Part shown: piece after piece, positions 1 through 12,855 of the stretch
Numbering within the stretch: position 1 is the stretch's first letter
How the letters are laid out: the number at the start of each line of letters is the position of its first letter
From: Vespula vulgaris
Taxonomy: Eukaryota > Arthropoda > Insecta > Hymenoptera > Vespidae
Direction: 5' to 3'
DNA: 64,000 nucleotides
NCBI RefSeq assembly: GCF_905475345.1
Contig: NC_066594.1
Coordinates: 62,001 to 126,000, forward strand
Made by a program: the position numbers and the translations under genes
Notes under the pieces: generated by a model
Databases searched by the model: none
What the model was told of the DNA's origin: nothing
The model's input: only the letters and a program-made list of their open reading frames with translations

Positions 1-1975
1 AAGAAAGCAACAGGAATAGAAAAATACGAGACCTCATCGAAAACTCCGTTTGTTAGGACAGACGTCCTTCCTCGTAAACAATGAACTTTCATCTCTCTCT
101 CTCTCTCTTCCTCGCTCTATTTTGCTATTTTTTTCTCAATTTTTCTGCATGCACGTGTACGCGTATGTACGTAATACGTATATGCCTTTTAACAAATGTA
201 ATATCGTTTGGTATCGATATATTTTATATATAGAAAGATCGTCGAGGATCGAACGTGATACGTGTACCTGATCGTGACACCCTTATTTCAATATTGTAAA
301 TTTAATTTGTCAACGAGGTATAAATTCGACATTCATTTAAATATATATACGTGTATATAAATATATATATGTGTATGAATAATGCATATTAATCATAATA
401 CGCATTAAATGACGTTTAATTGAAATCCCACATTAAAATTTACATTGTACTAGCTACATATACCACATAAGAACAAGAAAGCAAAATTGAATATACCAAG
501 ATACTTTGTTCTTCTTCTTCTTTTTCATATTATTGTTGTTATTATTATTGTTATTATTATTCTTATTGTCTTTATAAATCAATCATAATTGAAGATATTG
601 GGAAATAAACATGAAATTTCTTTCTTAATCTTCTTAACTGTTTTTTTTCTTCTTCTTTTCTTTTATATGAATAATAAGAAGTATAAGGTATCATAATAGG
701 ATACCTATGTAATCGTCTTTCCTTTGAATAGGTCTTTGATATAATTGTACTTTGGACGGCTAATGCTTCCTTATCGAATGCCTTTTTGTCAAGAGCTAAC
801 AAAGTTTCCTTTCAATTTAATCTCGATATCGTTCTATGTTTTATTCAAAATTCTCGATTCGTTTACCCTTCCTCTTTCTCTCTCTCTCTCTCTCTCTGTA
901 TTTATATATACATAATATATAATATATAATATATATATATATATCTGTATATATCTCAATCTGTATCAGAAATGAGTAACTCAGGGTTTATAAAAAAACA
1001 TTATCATATACATATTCATGTACGTATCAATGCAATTACAACTTACATTTTGCATCGAAGAATGACAATAGTCGACTATAATTAGTGAATTTCTTAATCA
1101 GTGGTATTGCATCTTACGTTGATACATTAGTGAAGAGCTTTGTTATCTACGGCCAGTTGAAAGGCATTTTAACTATTAACCGAAGTACTGAAATCTTTTA
1201 TCAAAAGTCTTAACGTTAACGACAAACGAATAAAACATTGTATTAGAGTTTAATTCGATATCTTCCATTGTATCTTCCAATATAATAATGTAAAGTTTAT
1301 TAACCAGAAGTAGAATCATATATCTAATTAAAAATAAACAACTAATAGATTTCGTTCCATTACAAAAATATATATACATACACTTATGCGTACACATTAA
1401 AAGTATTGCTAATAGAAAATCAATGGAATTATAGAAAACATTTCATTGTAAATTGATGCAGAAAATAACAAATACCCTTCAATAATGTAAAATTTTTTCT
1501 TTTTCTATCAAGTTTTAATTTCTTTTCTAATCAATTTAAACATTTTTAGTTCATAATGAATTGTATCAATAACAATATCAGACATGTAATTTTGGCTCCT
1601 TGCAGCACAAAGGTTGCTCGTTACTGTCTATACAATATAATAAAATCTCAAGTAATACCCAAGAGAAAGACTACTATATACTTTGTGTATGTGTGTGTGG
1701 GTGTGTATATTATGTATCTAGTTATGTACATATGTACATATATACATATGTATCTATTTACAAACGTATGTTTATATGGGATCTTCCAACATTCCACCTC
1801 GGTGGTTGCGGAAAGACTGATATCATACGATATTCGACCAAAAGTAAATAAGATAAGGTGTATTTAGATACATCAGCTTATAAAGAAACATATAAACATT
1901 GTAATAAGATTTGCTTTGTATACGCCCGCTAGTAAATGCTATAAACATTCTCTTTTTCTTTCAGGGTAATAATAT

Positions 1976-2010
<35 letters not shown>

Positions 2011-2070
2011 GTATATATATATTAAAATTTTTATAATTTAATTAGTTAAATAATCAAAATCAAAAAATAA
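1..2070 (+). repeat. Array unit 1, long form
   Basis: 2,070 bp. The 5' end is of the common type (CTCCGTTTGTTAGG, GACGTCC, CGTAAAC). It lacks the perfect palindrome seen in most units: GATCGTCGAGGATC replaces GATCGTCGACGATC. The middle has the ATAGGATACCTATG variant, and a 76-residue minus-strand frame (572-802) is open. I found no difference from unit 10 at an offset of 17,547. Confidence 0.95.
1949..1964 (+). other. Splice-acceptor-like tract near the unit end (example)
   Basis: TCTCTTTTTCTTTCAG followed by GGTAAT or TGTAAT is kept in full-length and short units alike, though flanking sequence varies. It fits an insect 3' splice site (pyrimidine tract plus CAG). A second CAG lies upstream in long units (GGCTCCTTGCAG at about 1,594-1,605). 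No paired donor or conserved exon reading frame was identified, so this is only a candidate. Confidence 0.35.
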
Positions 2071-2945
2071 AAGAAAGCAACAGGAATAGAAAAATACGAG
2101 ACCTCATCGAAAACTCCGTTTGTTAGGACAGACGTCCTTCCTCGTAAACAATGAACTTTCATCTCTCTCTCTCTCTCTTCCTCGCTCTATTTTGCTATTT
2201 TTTTCTCAATTTTTCTGTATTCACGTGTACGCGTATGTACGTAATACGTATATGCCTTTTAACAAATGTAATATCGTTTGGTATCGATATATTTTATATA
2301 TTGAAAGATCGTCGACGATCGAACGTGATGCGTGTACCTGATCGTGACACCCTTATTTCAATATTGTAAATTTAATTTGTCAACGAGGTATAAATTCTAT
2401 ATTCATTTAAATACACATACATTGATATGTGTATGAATAATGCATATAAATCATAATACGCATTAAATGACACGTTTAAATAAAATCCCACATTAAAATT
2501 TACATTGTACTAGCTACATATACCACATAAGAACAAGAAAGCAAAATTGAATATAACAAGATACTTTATTCTTCTTCTTCTTCTTCTTCTTCATATTATT
2601 GTTGTTGTTATTATTGTTATTATTATCCTTATAGTATTTAGAAATCTATCATAATTGAAGATATTGGGAAATAAAGATGAGATTTCTTTCTTATTTTTCT
2701 TGATTGTTTTTTTTTCTTTTTCTTTTCTTTTATAGGAATAATAAGAAATATATGGTATCATAATCGGATACATATGTAATCGTCTTTAATTTGAATGGGT
2801 TTTTGATATAATTGTACTTTGGATGGCTGGTGTTTCCCTTATAGAGTGCCTTTTTGTCAAGAAGCTAACAAAGTTTCCTTTCAATTTAATCTCGATATCG
2901 TTCTATGTTTTATTCAAAATTCTCGATTTGTTTACCCTTCCTCTT

Positions 2946-2976
<31 letters not shown>

Positions 2977-2995
2977 ATATATACATAATATATAA

Positions 2996-3055
<60 letters not shown>

Positions 3056-4054
3056 GTATATATCTCAATCTGTATCAGAAATGAGTAACTCAGGGTTTAT
3101 AAAAAAACATTATCATATACGTATTCATCTGCGTATCAATGCAAATACGACTTACACCTTGCATCGAAAAATGACAATAGTCGACTATAATTAGTGAATT
3201 TCTTAATCAGTGGTATTACATCTTACGTTGATACATTTGTGAAGAGCGTTGTTATCTACGGCCATTTGAAAGGCATTTTAACTATTAACCGAAGAATTGA
3301 AATCTTTTATCAAAATTCTTAACGTTAACGACAAACGAATAAAAGATTGTATTAGAGTTTAATTCGATATCTTCCATTGTGTCTTCCAATATAATAATGA
3401 AAAGTTTATTATCGAGAAGTAGAATCATATATCTAATTAAAAATAAACAACTAATAGATTTCGGTCCATTACAAAAATATATATACATACATTTATGCGT
3501 ACACATTAAAAGTATTGCTAATAAAAAATCAATGGTATTATAGAAAACATTTCATTGTAAATTGATGCCGAATATAACAAATACCCTTCAATAATGTGTA
3601 ATTTTTTCTTTTTCTACCAAGTATTAATTTCTTTTTAATCAACTTAAACATTTTTAGTTCATAATGTATCAATAACAATATCAGATATTTAATTTTGGCT
3701 CATTGCAGAAGAAAGGTTGCTCGTTACTGTCTACACAATATAATAAATCTCAAGCAATACCCAAGGAAAGACTACTATATACTTTGTGTATGTGTGCGTG
3801 GGTGTGTATATTATGTATCTAGTTATGTACATATGTATCTATTTACAAACGTATGTTTATATGGGATCTTCCAACATTCCACCTTGGTGGTTGCCGAAAG
3901 ACTGATCTCATACGATATTCGACAGAAAGTAAATAACATAAGGTGGATTTAGATATTTCAGCTTATAGAGAAACATATAAACATTGTAATAAGATTTGCT
4001 TTGTATACGTCAGCTAGTATATGGTATAAACATTCTCTTTTTCTTTCAGTGTAA

Positions 4055-4100
<46 letters not shown>

Positions 4101-4161
4101 TATATATATATATTAAAATTTTTATAATTTAATTAGTTAATTAATCAAAATCAAAAAATAA
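2071..4161 (+). repeat. Array unit 2, long form, recombinant
   Basis: 2,091 bp. Up to about 2,524 it follows unit 11 (offset 17,547). From about 2,556 onward it follows unit 12 (offset 19,072). The switch lies between the ACCACAT variant near 2,524 and ATATAACAAG at 2,551-2,560. The (TA)n run near 3,003-3,053 is long. The 3' half is the GAAGAGCGTTG / GGCCATTTG haplotype shared with units 7, 12 and 16. Confidence 0.95.
2307..2320. other. Palindrome GATCGTCGACGATC inside a CpG-rich block (example)
   Basis: A perfect 14-bp palindrome that recurs once per unit (for example also at 4,402-4,415). It sits in the only CpG-rich stretch of the unit, about 60-90 bp after CACGTGTACGCGTA. It is altered only in units 1 and 10. 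A dyad in every unit could be a protein-binding site, but nothing here proves that. Confidence 0.6.
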
Positions 4162-5068
4162 AAGAAAGCAACAGGAATATAAAAATACGAGACCTCATCG
4201 AAAACTCCGTTTGTTAGGACAGACGTCCTTCCTCGTAAACAATGAACTTCCATCTCTCTCTCTCTCTCTCTCTTCCTCGCTCTATTTTGCTATTTTTTTC
4301 TTAATTTTTCTGTATGCACGTGTACGCGTATGTACGTAATACGTATATGCCTTTTAACAAAAGTAATATCGTTTGGTATCGATATATTTTATATATAGAA
4401 AGATCGTCGACGATCGAACGTGATGCGTGTACCTGATCGTGACACCCTTATTTCAATATTGTAAATTTAATTTGTCAACGAGGTATAAACTTCATTTAAA
4501 TACACATACATTGATATGTGTATGAATAATGCATATTAATCATAATACGAATTAAATGACACGTTTAATTGAAATCCCACATTAAAATTTACATTGTACT
4601 AGATACATATACCACATAAGAACAAGAAAGCAAAATTGAATATACCAAGATACTTTATTCTTCTTCTTCTTTTTCATATTATTGTTGTTATTGTTGTTCT
4701 TATTATTGTTATTATTATTCTTATTGTCTTTAGAAATGAATCATAATTGAAGATATTGGGAAATAAAGATGAGATTTCTTTCTTAATCTTCTTAACTGTT
4801 TTTTTTCTTCTTCTTTTCTTTTATATGAATAATAAGAAGAATAAGGTATCATAATCGGATACATATGTAATCGTCTTTCATTTGAATGGGTCTTTGATAT
4901 AATTGTACTTTGGATGGCAGATCTTTCCTAATCCAGTGCCTCTTTGTCAAGATCTAACAAAGTTTCTTTTCAATTTAATCTCGATATCGTTCTTCGTTCT
5001 ATTCAAATTCTCGATTCCTTTATCCTTTTTCTTTCTCTCTCTCTCACACTCTCACTCTCTGTATATAC

Positions 5069-5122
<54 letters not shown>

Positions 5123-5621
5123 TTATATGTATATATCTGAATCTGTATCAGAAATGAGTAACTCAGGGTTTATAAAAAAACATTATCATATACGTATTTA
5201 TCCCCGTATCAATGCAAATACGACTTACATCTTGCATTGAAAAATGACAATTGTCGACTATAATTAGTGAATTTCTTAATCAGTGGTATTACATCTTACG
5301 TTGATACATTTGTGAAGAGCTTTGTTATCTACGGCCAGTTGAAAGGCATTTTATCTATTAACCGAAGTATTGAAATCTTTTATCAAAAGTCGTAACGTTA
5401 ACGACAAACGAATAAAAGATTGTATTAGAGTTTATTTCCAATTTTCCAGCTCGGTGGTTGCCGAAAGACTGATCTCATACGATATTCGACCAAAATTAAA
5501 TAAGATAAGGTGTATTTAGATACTTCAGCTTATATAGAAACATATAAACATTGTAATAAGATTTGCTTTGTATACGTCCGCTAGTAAATGCTATAAACAT
5601 TCTCTTTTTCTTTCAGGGTAA

Positions 5622-5667
<46 letters not shown>

Positions 5668-5713
5668 AATTTTTATAATTTAATTAGTTAATTAATCAAA
5701 ATCAAAAAAAGAA
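4162..5713 (+). repeat. Array unit 3, short form
   Basis: 1,552 bp. Common-type 5' end with a TATAAAAATACG variant (most units have TAGAAAAATACG). The (TC)n block is interrupted by CACACT, and a long (TA)n run lies at about 5,068-5,118. An internal deletion of about 0.53 kb joins GAGTTTATTTC to CAATTTTCCAGCTCGG at about 5,437-5,450. Matches unit 13 at offset 19,062. Confidence 0.95.
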
Positions 5714-6575
5714 AAGAAAGCAACAGGAATAGAAAAATACGAGACATCATCGAAAACTTCGTTCGTTAGGACAGACGTCCTTCCTCGAAAACAATGAACT
5801 TTCATCTATCTCTCTCTCTCTGTCTCTTCCTCGCTCTATTTTGCTATTTTTTTCTTAATTTTTCTGTATGCACGTGTACGCGTACGTACGTAATACGTAT
5901 ATGCATTTTAACGAATGTAATATCGTTTGGTATCGATATATTTTATATATAGAAAGATCGTCGACGATCGAACGTGATGCGTGTACCTGATCGTGACACC
6001 CTTATTTCAATATTGTAAATTTAATTTGTCAACGAGGTATAAATTCGATATTCATTTAAATATATATACATTCATATGTGTATGAATAATGCATATTAAT
6101 CATAATACGCATTAAATGACGTTTAATTGAAATCCCACATTAAAATTTACATTGTACTAGCTACATATACCACATAAGAACAAGAAAGCAAAATTGAATA
6201 TACCAAGATACTTTGTTCTTCTTCTTCTTTTTCATATTATTGTTGTTATTATTATTGTTATTATTATTCTTATTGTTTTTATAAATCAATCATAATTGAA
6301 GATATTGGGAAATAAACATGAAATTTCTTTCTTAATCTTCTTAACTGTTTTTTTTCTTCTTCTTTTCTTTTATATGAATAATAAGAAGTATAAGGTATCA
6401 TAATAGGATACCTATGTAATCGTCTTTCATTTGAATAGGTATTTGATATAATTGTACTTTGGACGGCTAATGCTTCCTTATCGAATGCCTTTTTGTCAAG
6501 AGCTAACAAAGTTTCTTTTCAATTTAATCTCGATATCGTTCTTTGTTTCATTCAATTCTCGATTCGTTTACCCTT

Positions 6576-6622
<47 letters not shown>

Positions 6623-7693
6623 ATATATATACATATTATATATAATATATAATACATATATATATCTGTATATATCTGAATCTGTATCAGAAATGAGTAA
6701 CTCAGGGTTTATAAAAAAACATTATCATATACGTATTCATGTACGTATCAATGCAATTACAACTTACATTTTGCATCGAAAAATGACAATAGTCGACTCT
6801 AATTAGTGAATTTCTTAATCACTGGTATTACATCTTACGTTGATACATTTGTGAAGAGCTTTGTTATCTACGGCCAGTTGAAACGCATTTTAACTATTAA
6901 CCGAAGTATCGAAATCATTTATCAAAACTCGTAACTTTAACGACAAACGAATAAAAGATTGTATTAGAGTTTATTTCAATATCTTCCAATGTATCTTCCA
7001 ATATAATAATGTAAAGTTTATTAACGAGAAGTAGAATCATATATCTAATTAAAAATAAACAACTAATAGATTTCGTTCCATTACAAAAATATATATACAT
7101 ACATTTATGCGTACACATTAAAAGTATTGCTAATAAAAAATCAATGGAATTATAGAAAACATTTCATTGTAAATTGATGCCGAAAATAACAAATACCCTT
7201 CAATAATGTGTAATTTTTCTTTTTCTATCAAGCATTAATTCCTTTTTTAATCAATATAAGCATTTTTAGTTCATAATGAATTCTATAAATAACAATATCA
7301 GATATTTAATTTTGGCTCATTGCAGAACAAAGGTTGCTCGTTACTGTCTATACAATATAATAAAATCTCAAGCAATACCCAAGAGAAAGACTACTATATA
7401 CTTTGTGTATGAGTGTGAGGGTGTGTATATTGTGTCTAGTTATGTACATATGTACATATATACATATCTATCTATTTACAAACGTATGTTTAAACGGGAT
7501 CTTTCAAGTTTCCAACTCGGTGGATGCCGAAAGACTGATCTCATACGATATTCGACAGACAGTAAATAACATAAGTTGTATTTAGATATTTCAGCTTATA
7601 TAGAAACATATAAACATTGTAATAAGATTTGCTTTGTATACGTCAGCTAGTAAATGGTATAAACATTCTCTTTTTCTTTCAGTGTGATAATAT

Positions 7694-7747
<54 letters not shown>

Positions 7748-7790
7748 TTTTAATAATTTAATTAGTTAAATAATCAAAATCAAAAAATAA
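5714..7790 (+). repeat. Array unit 4, long form
   Basis: 2,077 bp. Carries the second 5' haplotype (CATCATCG, CTTCGTTCGTTAGG, CGAAAAC, and CGTACGTACG in the CpG block), shared with units 6, 7, 14 and 16. The 3' half has the AGCATTAATTCC and GTGTGAGGGTGTG variants. Matches unit 14 at offset 19,062 with only isolated differences seen. Confidence 0.95.
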
Positions 7791-8663
7791 AAGAAAGCAA
7801 CAGGAATAGAAAAATACGAGACCTCATCGAAAACTCCGTTTGTTAGGACAGATGTCCTTCCTCGTAAACAATGAACTTTCATCTCTCTCTCTCTCTCTTC
7901 CTCGCTCTATTTTGCTATTTTTTTCTCAATTTTTCTGTATGCACGTGTACGCGTATGTACGTAATACGTATATGCCTTTTAACAAATGTAATATCGTTTG
8001 GTATCGATATATTTTATATATTGAAAGATCGTCGACGATCGAACGTGATGCGTGTACCTGATCGTGACACCCTTATTTCAATATTGTAAATTTAATTTGT
8101 CAACGAGGTATAAATTCTATATTCATTTAAATACACATACATTGATATGTGTATGAATAATGCATATTAATCATAATACGCATTAAATGACACGTTTAAA
8201 TAAAATCCCACATTAAAATTTACATTGTACTAGCTACATATACCACATAAGAACAAGAAAGCAAAATTGAATATACCAAGATACTTTGTTCTTCTTCTTC
8301 TTTTTCATATTATTGTTGTTATTATTATTGTTATTATTATTCTTATTGTCTTTATAAATCAATCATAATTGAAGATATTGGGAAATAAACATGAAATTTC
8401 TTTCTTAATCTTCTTAACTGTTTTTTTTCTTCTTCTTTTCTTTTATATGAATAATAAGAAGTATAAGGTATCATAATAGGATACCTATGTAATCGTCTTT
8501 CCTTTGAATAGGTCTTTGATATAATTGTACTTTGGACGGCTAATGCTTCCTTATCGAATGCCTTTTTGTCAAGAGCTAACAAAGTTTCTTTTCAATTTAA
8601 TCTCGATATCGTTCTTTGTTTCATTCAAATTCTCGATTCGTTTACCCTTTCTTTCTCTCTCTC

Positions 8664-8700
<37 letters not shown>

Positions 8701-9841
8701 GTATATATATATACATATTATATATAATATATAATACATATATATATCTGTATATATCTGAATCTGTATCAGAAATGAGTAACTCAGGGTTTATAAAAAA
8801 ACATTATCATATACGTATTCATGTACGTATCAATGCAATTACAACTTACATTTTGCATCGAAAAACGACAATAGTCGACTCTAATTAGTGAATTTCTTAA
8901 TCACTGGTATTACATCTTACGTTGATACATTTGTGAAGAGCTTTGTTATCTACGGCCAGTTGAAACGCATTTTAACTATTAACCGAAGTATCGAAATCAT
9001 TTATCAAAACTCGTAACTTTAACGACAAACGAATAAAAGATTGTATTAGAGTTTATTTCAATATCTTCCAATGTATCTTCCAATATAATAATGTAAAGTT
9101 TATTAACGAGAAGTAGAATCATATATCTAATTAAAAATAAACAACTAATAGATTTCGTTCCATTACAAAAAATATATATACATACATTTATGCGTACACA
9201 TTAAAAGTATTGCTAATAAAAAATCAATGGAATTATAGAAAACATTTCATTGTAAATTGATGCCGAAAATAACAAATACCCTTCAATAATGTGTAATTTT
9301 TTCTTTCTCTATCAAGTTTTAATTTCTTTTCTAATCAATTTAAACATTTTTAGTTCATAATGAATTGTATCAATAACAATATCAGACATGTAATTTTGGC
9401 TCCTTGCAGCACAAAGGTTGCTCGTTACTGTCTATACAATATAATAAAATCTCAAGTAATACCCAAGAGAAAGACTACTATATACTTTGTGTATGTGTGT
9501 GTGGGTGTGTATATTATGTATCTAGTTATGTACATATGTACATATATACATATCTATCTATTTACAAACGTATGTTTAAACGGGATCTTTCAAGTTTCCA
9601 ACTCCGTGGTTGCGGAAAGACTGATATCATACGATATTCGACCAAAAGTAAATAAGATAAGGTGTATTTAGATACATCAGCTGATAAAGAAACATATAAA
9701 CATTGTAATAAGATTTGCTTTGTATACGCCCGCTAGTAAATGCTATTAACATTCTCTTTTTCTTTCAGGGTAATAATATTATATATATATATTTAAATTT
9801 TTATAATTTAATTAATTAATTAATCAAAATCAAAAAAAGAA
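7791..9841 (+). repeat. Array unit 5, long form
   Basis: 2,051 bp. Common-type 5' end but with GATGTCC instead of GACGTCC, a marker shared only with units 15, 17 and 18. The 3' end has a very short final (TA)n and the ATTAATTAATTAATC variant. Matches unit 15 at offset 19,062 to 19,064. Confidence 0.95.
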
Positions 9842-10718
9842 AAGAAAGCAACAGGAATAGAAAAATACGAGACATCATCGAAAACTTCGTTCGTTAGGAC
9901 AGACGTCCTTCCTCGAAAACAATGAACTTTCATCTATCTCTCTCTCTCTGTCTCTTCCTCGCTCTATTTTGCTATTTTTTTCTTAATTTTTCTGTATGCA
10001 CGTGTACGCGTACGTACGTAATACGTATATGCATTTTAACGAATGTAATATCGTTTGGTATCGATATATTTTATATATAGAAAGATCGTCGACGATCGAA
10101 CGTGATGCGTGTACCTGATCGTGACACCCTTATTTCAATATTGTAAATTTAATCTGTCAACGAGGTATAAATTCTATATTCATTTAAATATATATACATT
10201 CATATGTGTATGAATAATGCATATTAATCATAATACGCATTAAATGACGTTTAATTGAAATCCCACATTAAAATTTACATTGTACTAGCTACATATACCA
10301 CATAAGAACAAGAAAGCAAAATTGAATATACCAAGATACTTTGTTCTTCTTCTTCTTTTTCATATTATTGTTGTTATTATTATTGTTATTATTATTCTTA
10401 TTGTTTTTATAAATCAATCATAATTGAAGATATTGGGAAATAAACATGAAATTTCTTTCTTAATCTTCTTAACTGTTTTTTTTCTTCTTCTTTTCTTTTA
10501 TATGAATAATAAGAAGTATAAGGTATCATAATAGGATACCTATGTAATCGTCTTTCCCTTGAATAGGTCTTTGATATAATTGTACTTTGGACGGCTAATG
10601 CTTCCTTATCGAATGCCTTTTTGTCAAGAGCTAACAAAGTTTCTTTTCAATTTAATCTCGATATCGTTCTTTGTTTCATTCAAATTCTCGATTCGTTTAC
10701 CCTTTCTTTCTCTCTCTC

Positions 10719-10755
<37 letters not shown>

Positions 10756-11895
10756 GTATATATATATACATATTATATATAATATATAATACATATATAT
10801 ATCTGTATATATCTGAATCTGTATCAGAAATGAGTAACTCAGGGTTTATAAAAAAACATTATCATATACGTATTCATGTACGTATCAATGCAATTACAAC
10901 TTACATTTTGCATCGAAAAACGACAATAGTCGACTCTAATTAGTGAATTTCTTAATCACTGGTATTACATCTTACGTTGATACATTTGTGAAGAGCTTTG
11001 TTATCTACGGCCAGTTGAAACGCATTTTAACTATTAACCGAAGTATCGAAATCATTTATCAAAACTCGTAACTTTAACGGCAAACGAATAAAAGATTGTA
11101 TTAGAGTTTATTTCAATATCTTCCAATGTATCTTCCAATATAATAATGTAAAGTTTATTAACGAGAAGTAGAATCATATATCTAATTAAAAATAAACAAC
11201 TAATAGATTTCGTTCCATTACAAAAATATATATACATACATTTATGCGTACACATTAAAAGTATTGCTAATAAAAAATCAATGGAATTATAGAAAACATT
11301 TCATTGTAAATTGATGCCGAAAATAACAAATACCCTTCAATAATGTGTAATTTTTTCTTTCTCTATCAAGTTTTAATTTCTTTTCTAATCAATTTAAACA
11401 TTTTTAGTTCATAATGAATTGTATCAATAACAATATCAGACATGTAATTTTGGCTCCTTGCAGCACAAAGGTTGCTCGTTACTGTCTATACAATATAATA
11501 AAATCTCAAGTAATACCCAAGAGAAAGACTACTATATACTTTGTGTATGTGTGTGTGGGTGTGTATATTATGTATCTAGTTATGTACATATGTACATATA
11601 TACATATCTATCTATTTACAAACGTATGTTTAAACGGGATCTTTCAAGTTTCCAACTCCGTGGTTGCGGAAAGACTGATATCATACGATATTCGACCAAA
11701 AGTAAATAAGATAAGGTGTATTTAGATACATCAGCTGATAAAGAAACATATAAACATTGTAATAAGATTTGCTTTGTATACGCCCGCTAGTAAATGCTAT
11801 TAACATTCTCTTTTTCTTTCAGGGTAATAATATTATATATATATATTTAAATTTTTATAATTTAATTAATTAATTAATCAAAATCAAAAAAAGAA
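9842..11895 (+). repeat. Array unit 6, long form
   Basis: 2,054 bp. Second 5' haplotype (CATCATCG, CTTCGTTCG). From about +560 onward it is very close to the preceding unit 5 (offset about 2,055), including a CCCTCTC break in the (TC)n block. Its first kilobase matches unit 16 at offset 19,064. Homology to unit 16 ends near 10,860, where unit 16 switches to another 3' haplotype. Confidence 0.95.
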
Positions 11896-12803
11896 AAGAA
11901 AGCAACAGGAATAGAAAAATACGAGACATCATCGAAAACTTCGTTCGTTAGGACAGACGTCCTTCCTCGAAAACAATGAACTTTCATCTATCTCTCTCTC
12001 TCTGTCTCTTCCTCGCTCTATTTTGCTATTTTTTTCTTAATTTTTCTGTATGCACGTGTACGCGTACGTACGTAATACGTATATGCATTTTAACGAATGT
12101 AATATCGTTTGGTATCGATATATTTTATATATAGAAAGATCGTCGACGATCGAACGTGATGCGTGTACCTGATCGTGACACCCTTATTTCAATATTGTAA
12201 ATTTAATCTGTCAACGAGGTATAAATTCGATATTCATTTAAATATATATACATTCATATGTGTATGAATAATGCATATTAATCATAATACGCATTAAATG
12301 ACGTTTAATTGAAATCCCACATTAAAATTTACATTGTACTAGCTACATATACCACATAAGAACAAGAAAGCAAAATTGAATATACCAAGATACTTTGTTC
12401 TTCTTCTTCTTTTTCATATTATTGTTGTTATTATTATTGTTATTATTATTCTTATTGTCTTTATAAATCAATCATAATTGAAGATATTGGGAAATAAACA
12501 TGAAATTTCTTTCTTAATCTTCTTAACTGTTTTTTTTCTTCTTCTTTTCTTTTATATGAATAATAAGAAGTATAAGGTATCATAATAGGATACCTATGTA
12601 ATCGTCTTTCCTTTGAATAGGTCTTTGATATAATTGTACTTTGGACGGCTAATGCTTCCTTATCGAATGCCTTTTTGTCAAGAGCTAACAAAGTTTCTTT
12701 TCAATTTAATCTCGATATCGTTCTTTGTTTCATTCAAATTCTCGATTCGTTTACCCTTTCTTTCTCTCTCTCTCTCTCTCTCTCTGTATATATATATACA
12801 TAT

Positions 12804-12855
<52 letters not shown>

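Noticed and set aside
572..802. 76-codon minus-strand frame repeated in many array units, with a basic KRKEEEKKQLRRLRKK stretch
   Set aside because: It is open in several units but shifted or shortened in others (for example 2,591-2,773, 14,439-14,630). Its basic tract is simply the TTC-rich microsatellite read in reverse.
1176..1397. 67-73-codon minus-strand frame (starts MCTHKCMYIYFCNG) recurring in long units
   Set aside because: Wholly deleted in the four short units, with differing ends between units. AT-rich hydrophobic peptide with no domain.
1556..1867. 97-103-codon plus-strand frame (starts MNCINNNIRHVIL) in long units
   Set aside because: Frames and lengths vary, the middle is a GTGTG/TACATA microsatellite, and the start is lost in units 2, 7 and 12. 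No sign of protein constraint.
2823..3194. Longest frame in the array (123 codons)
   Set aside because: It consists mostly of LSLSL and IYIYI runs from the (TC)n and (TA)n microsatellites.
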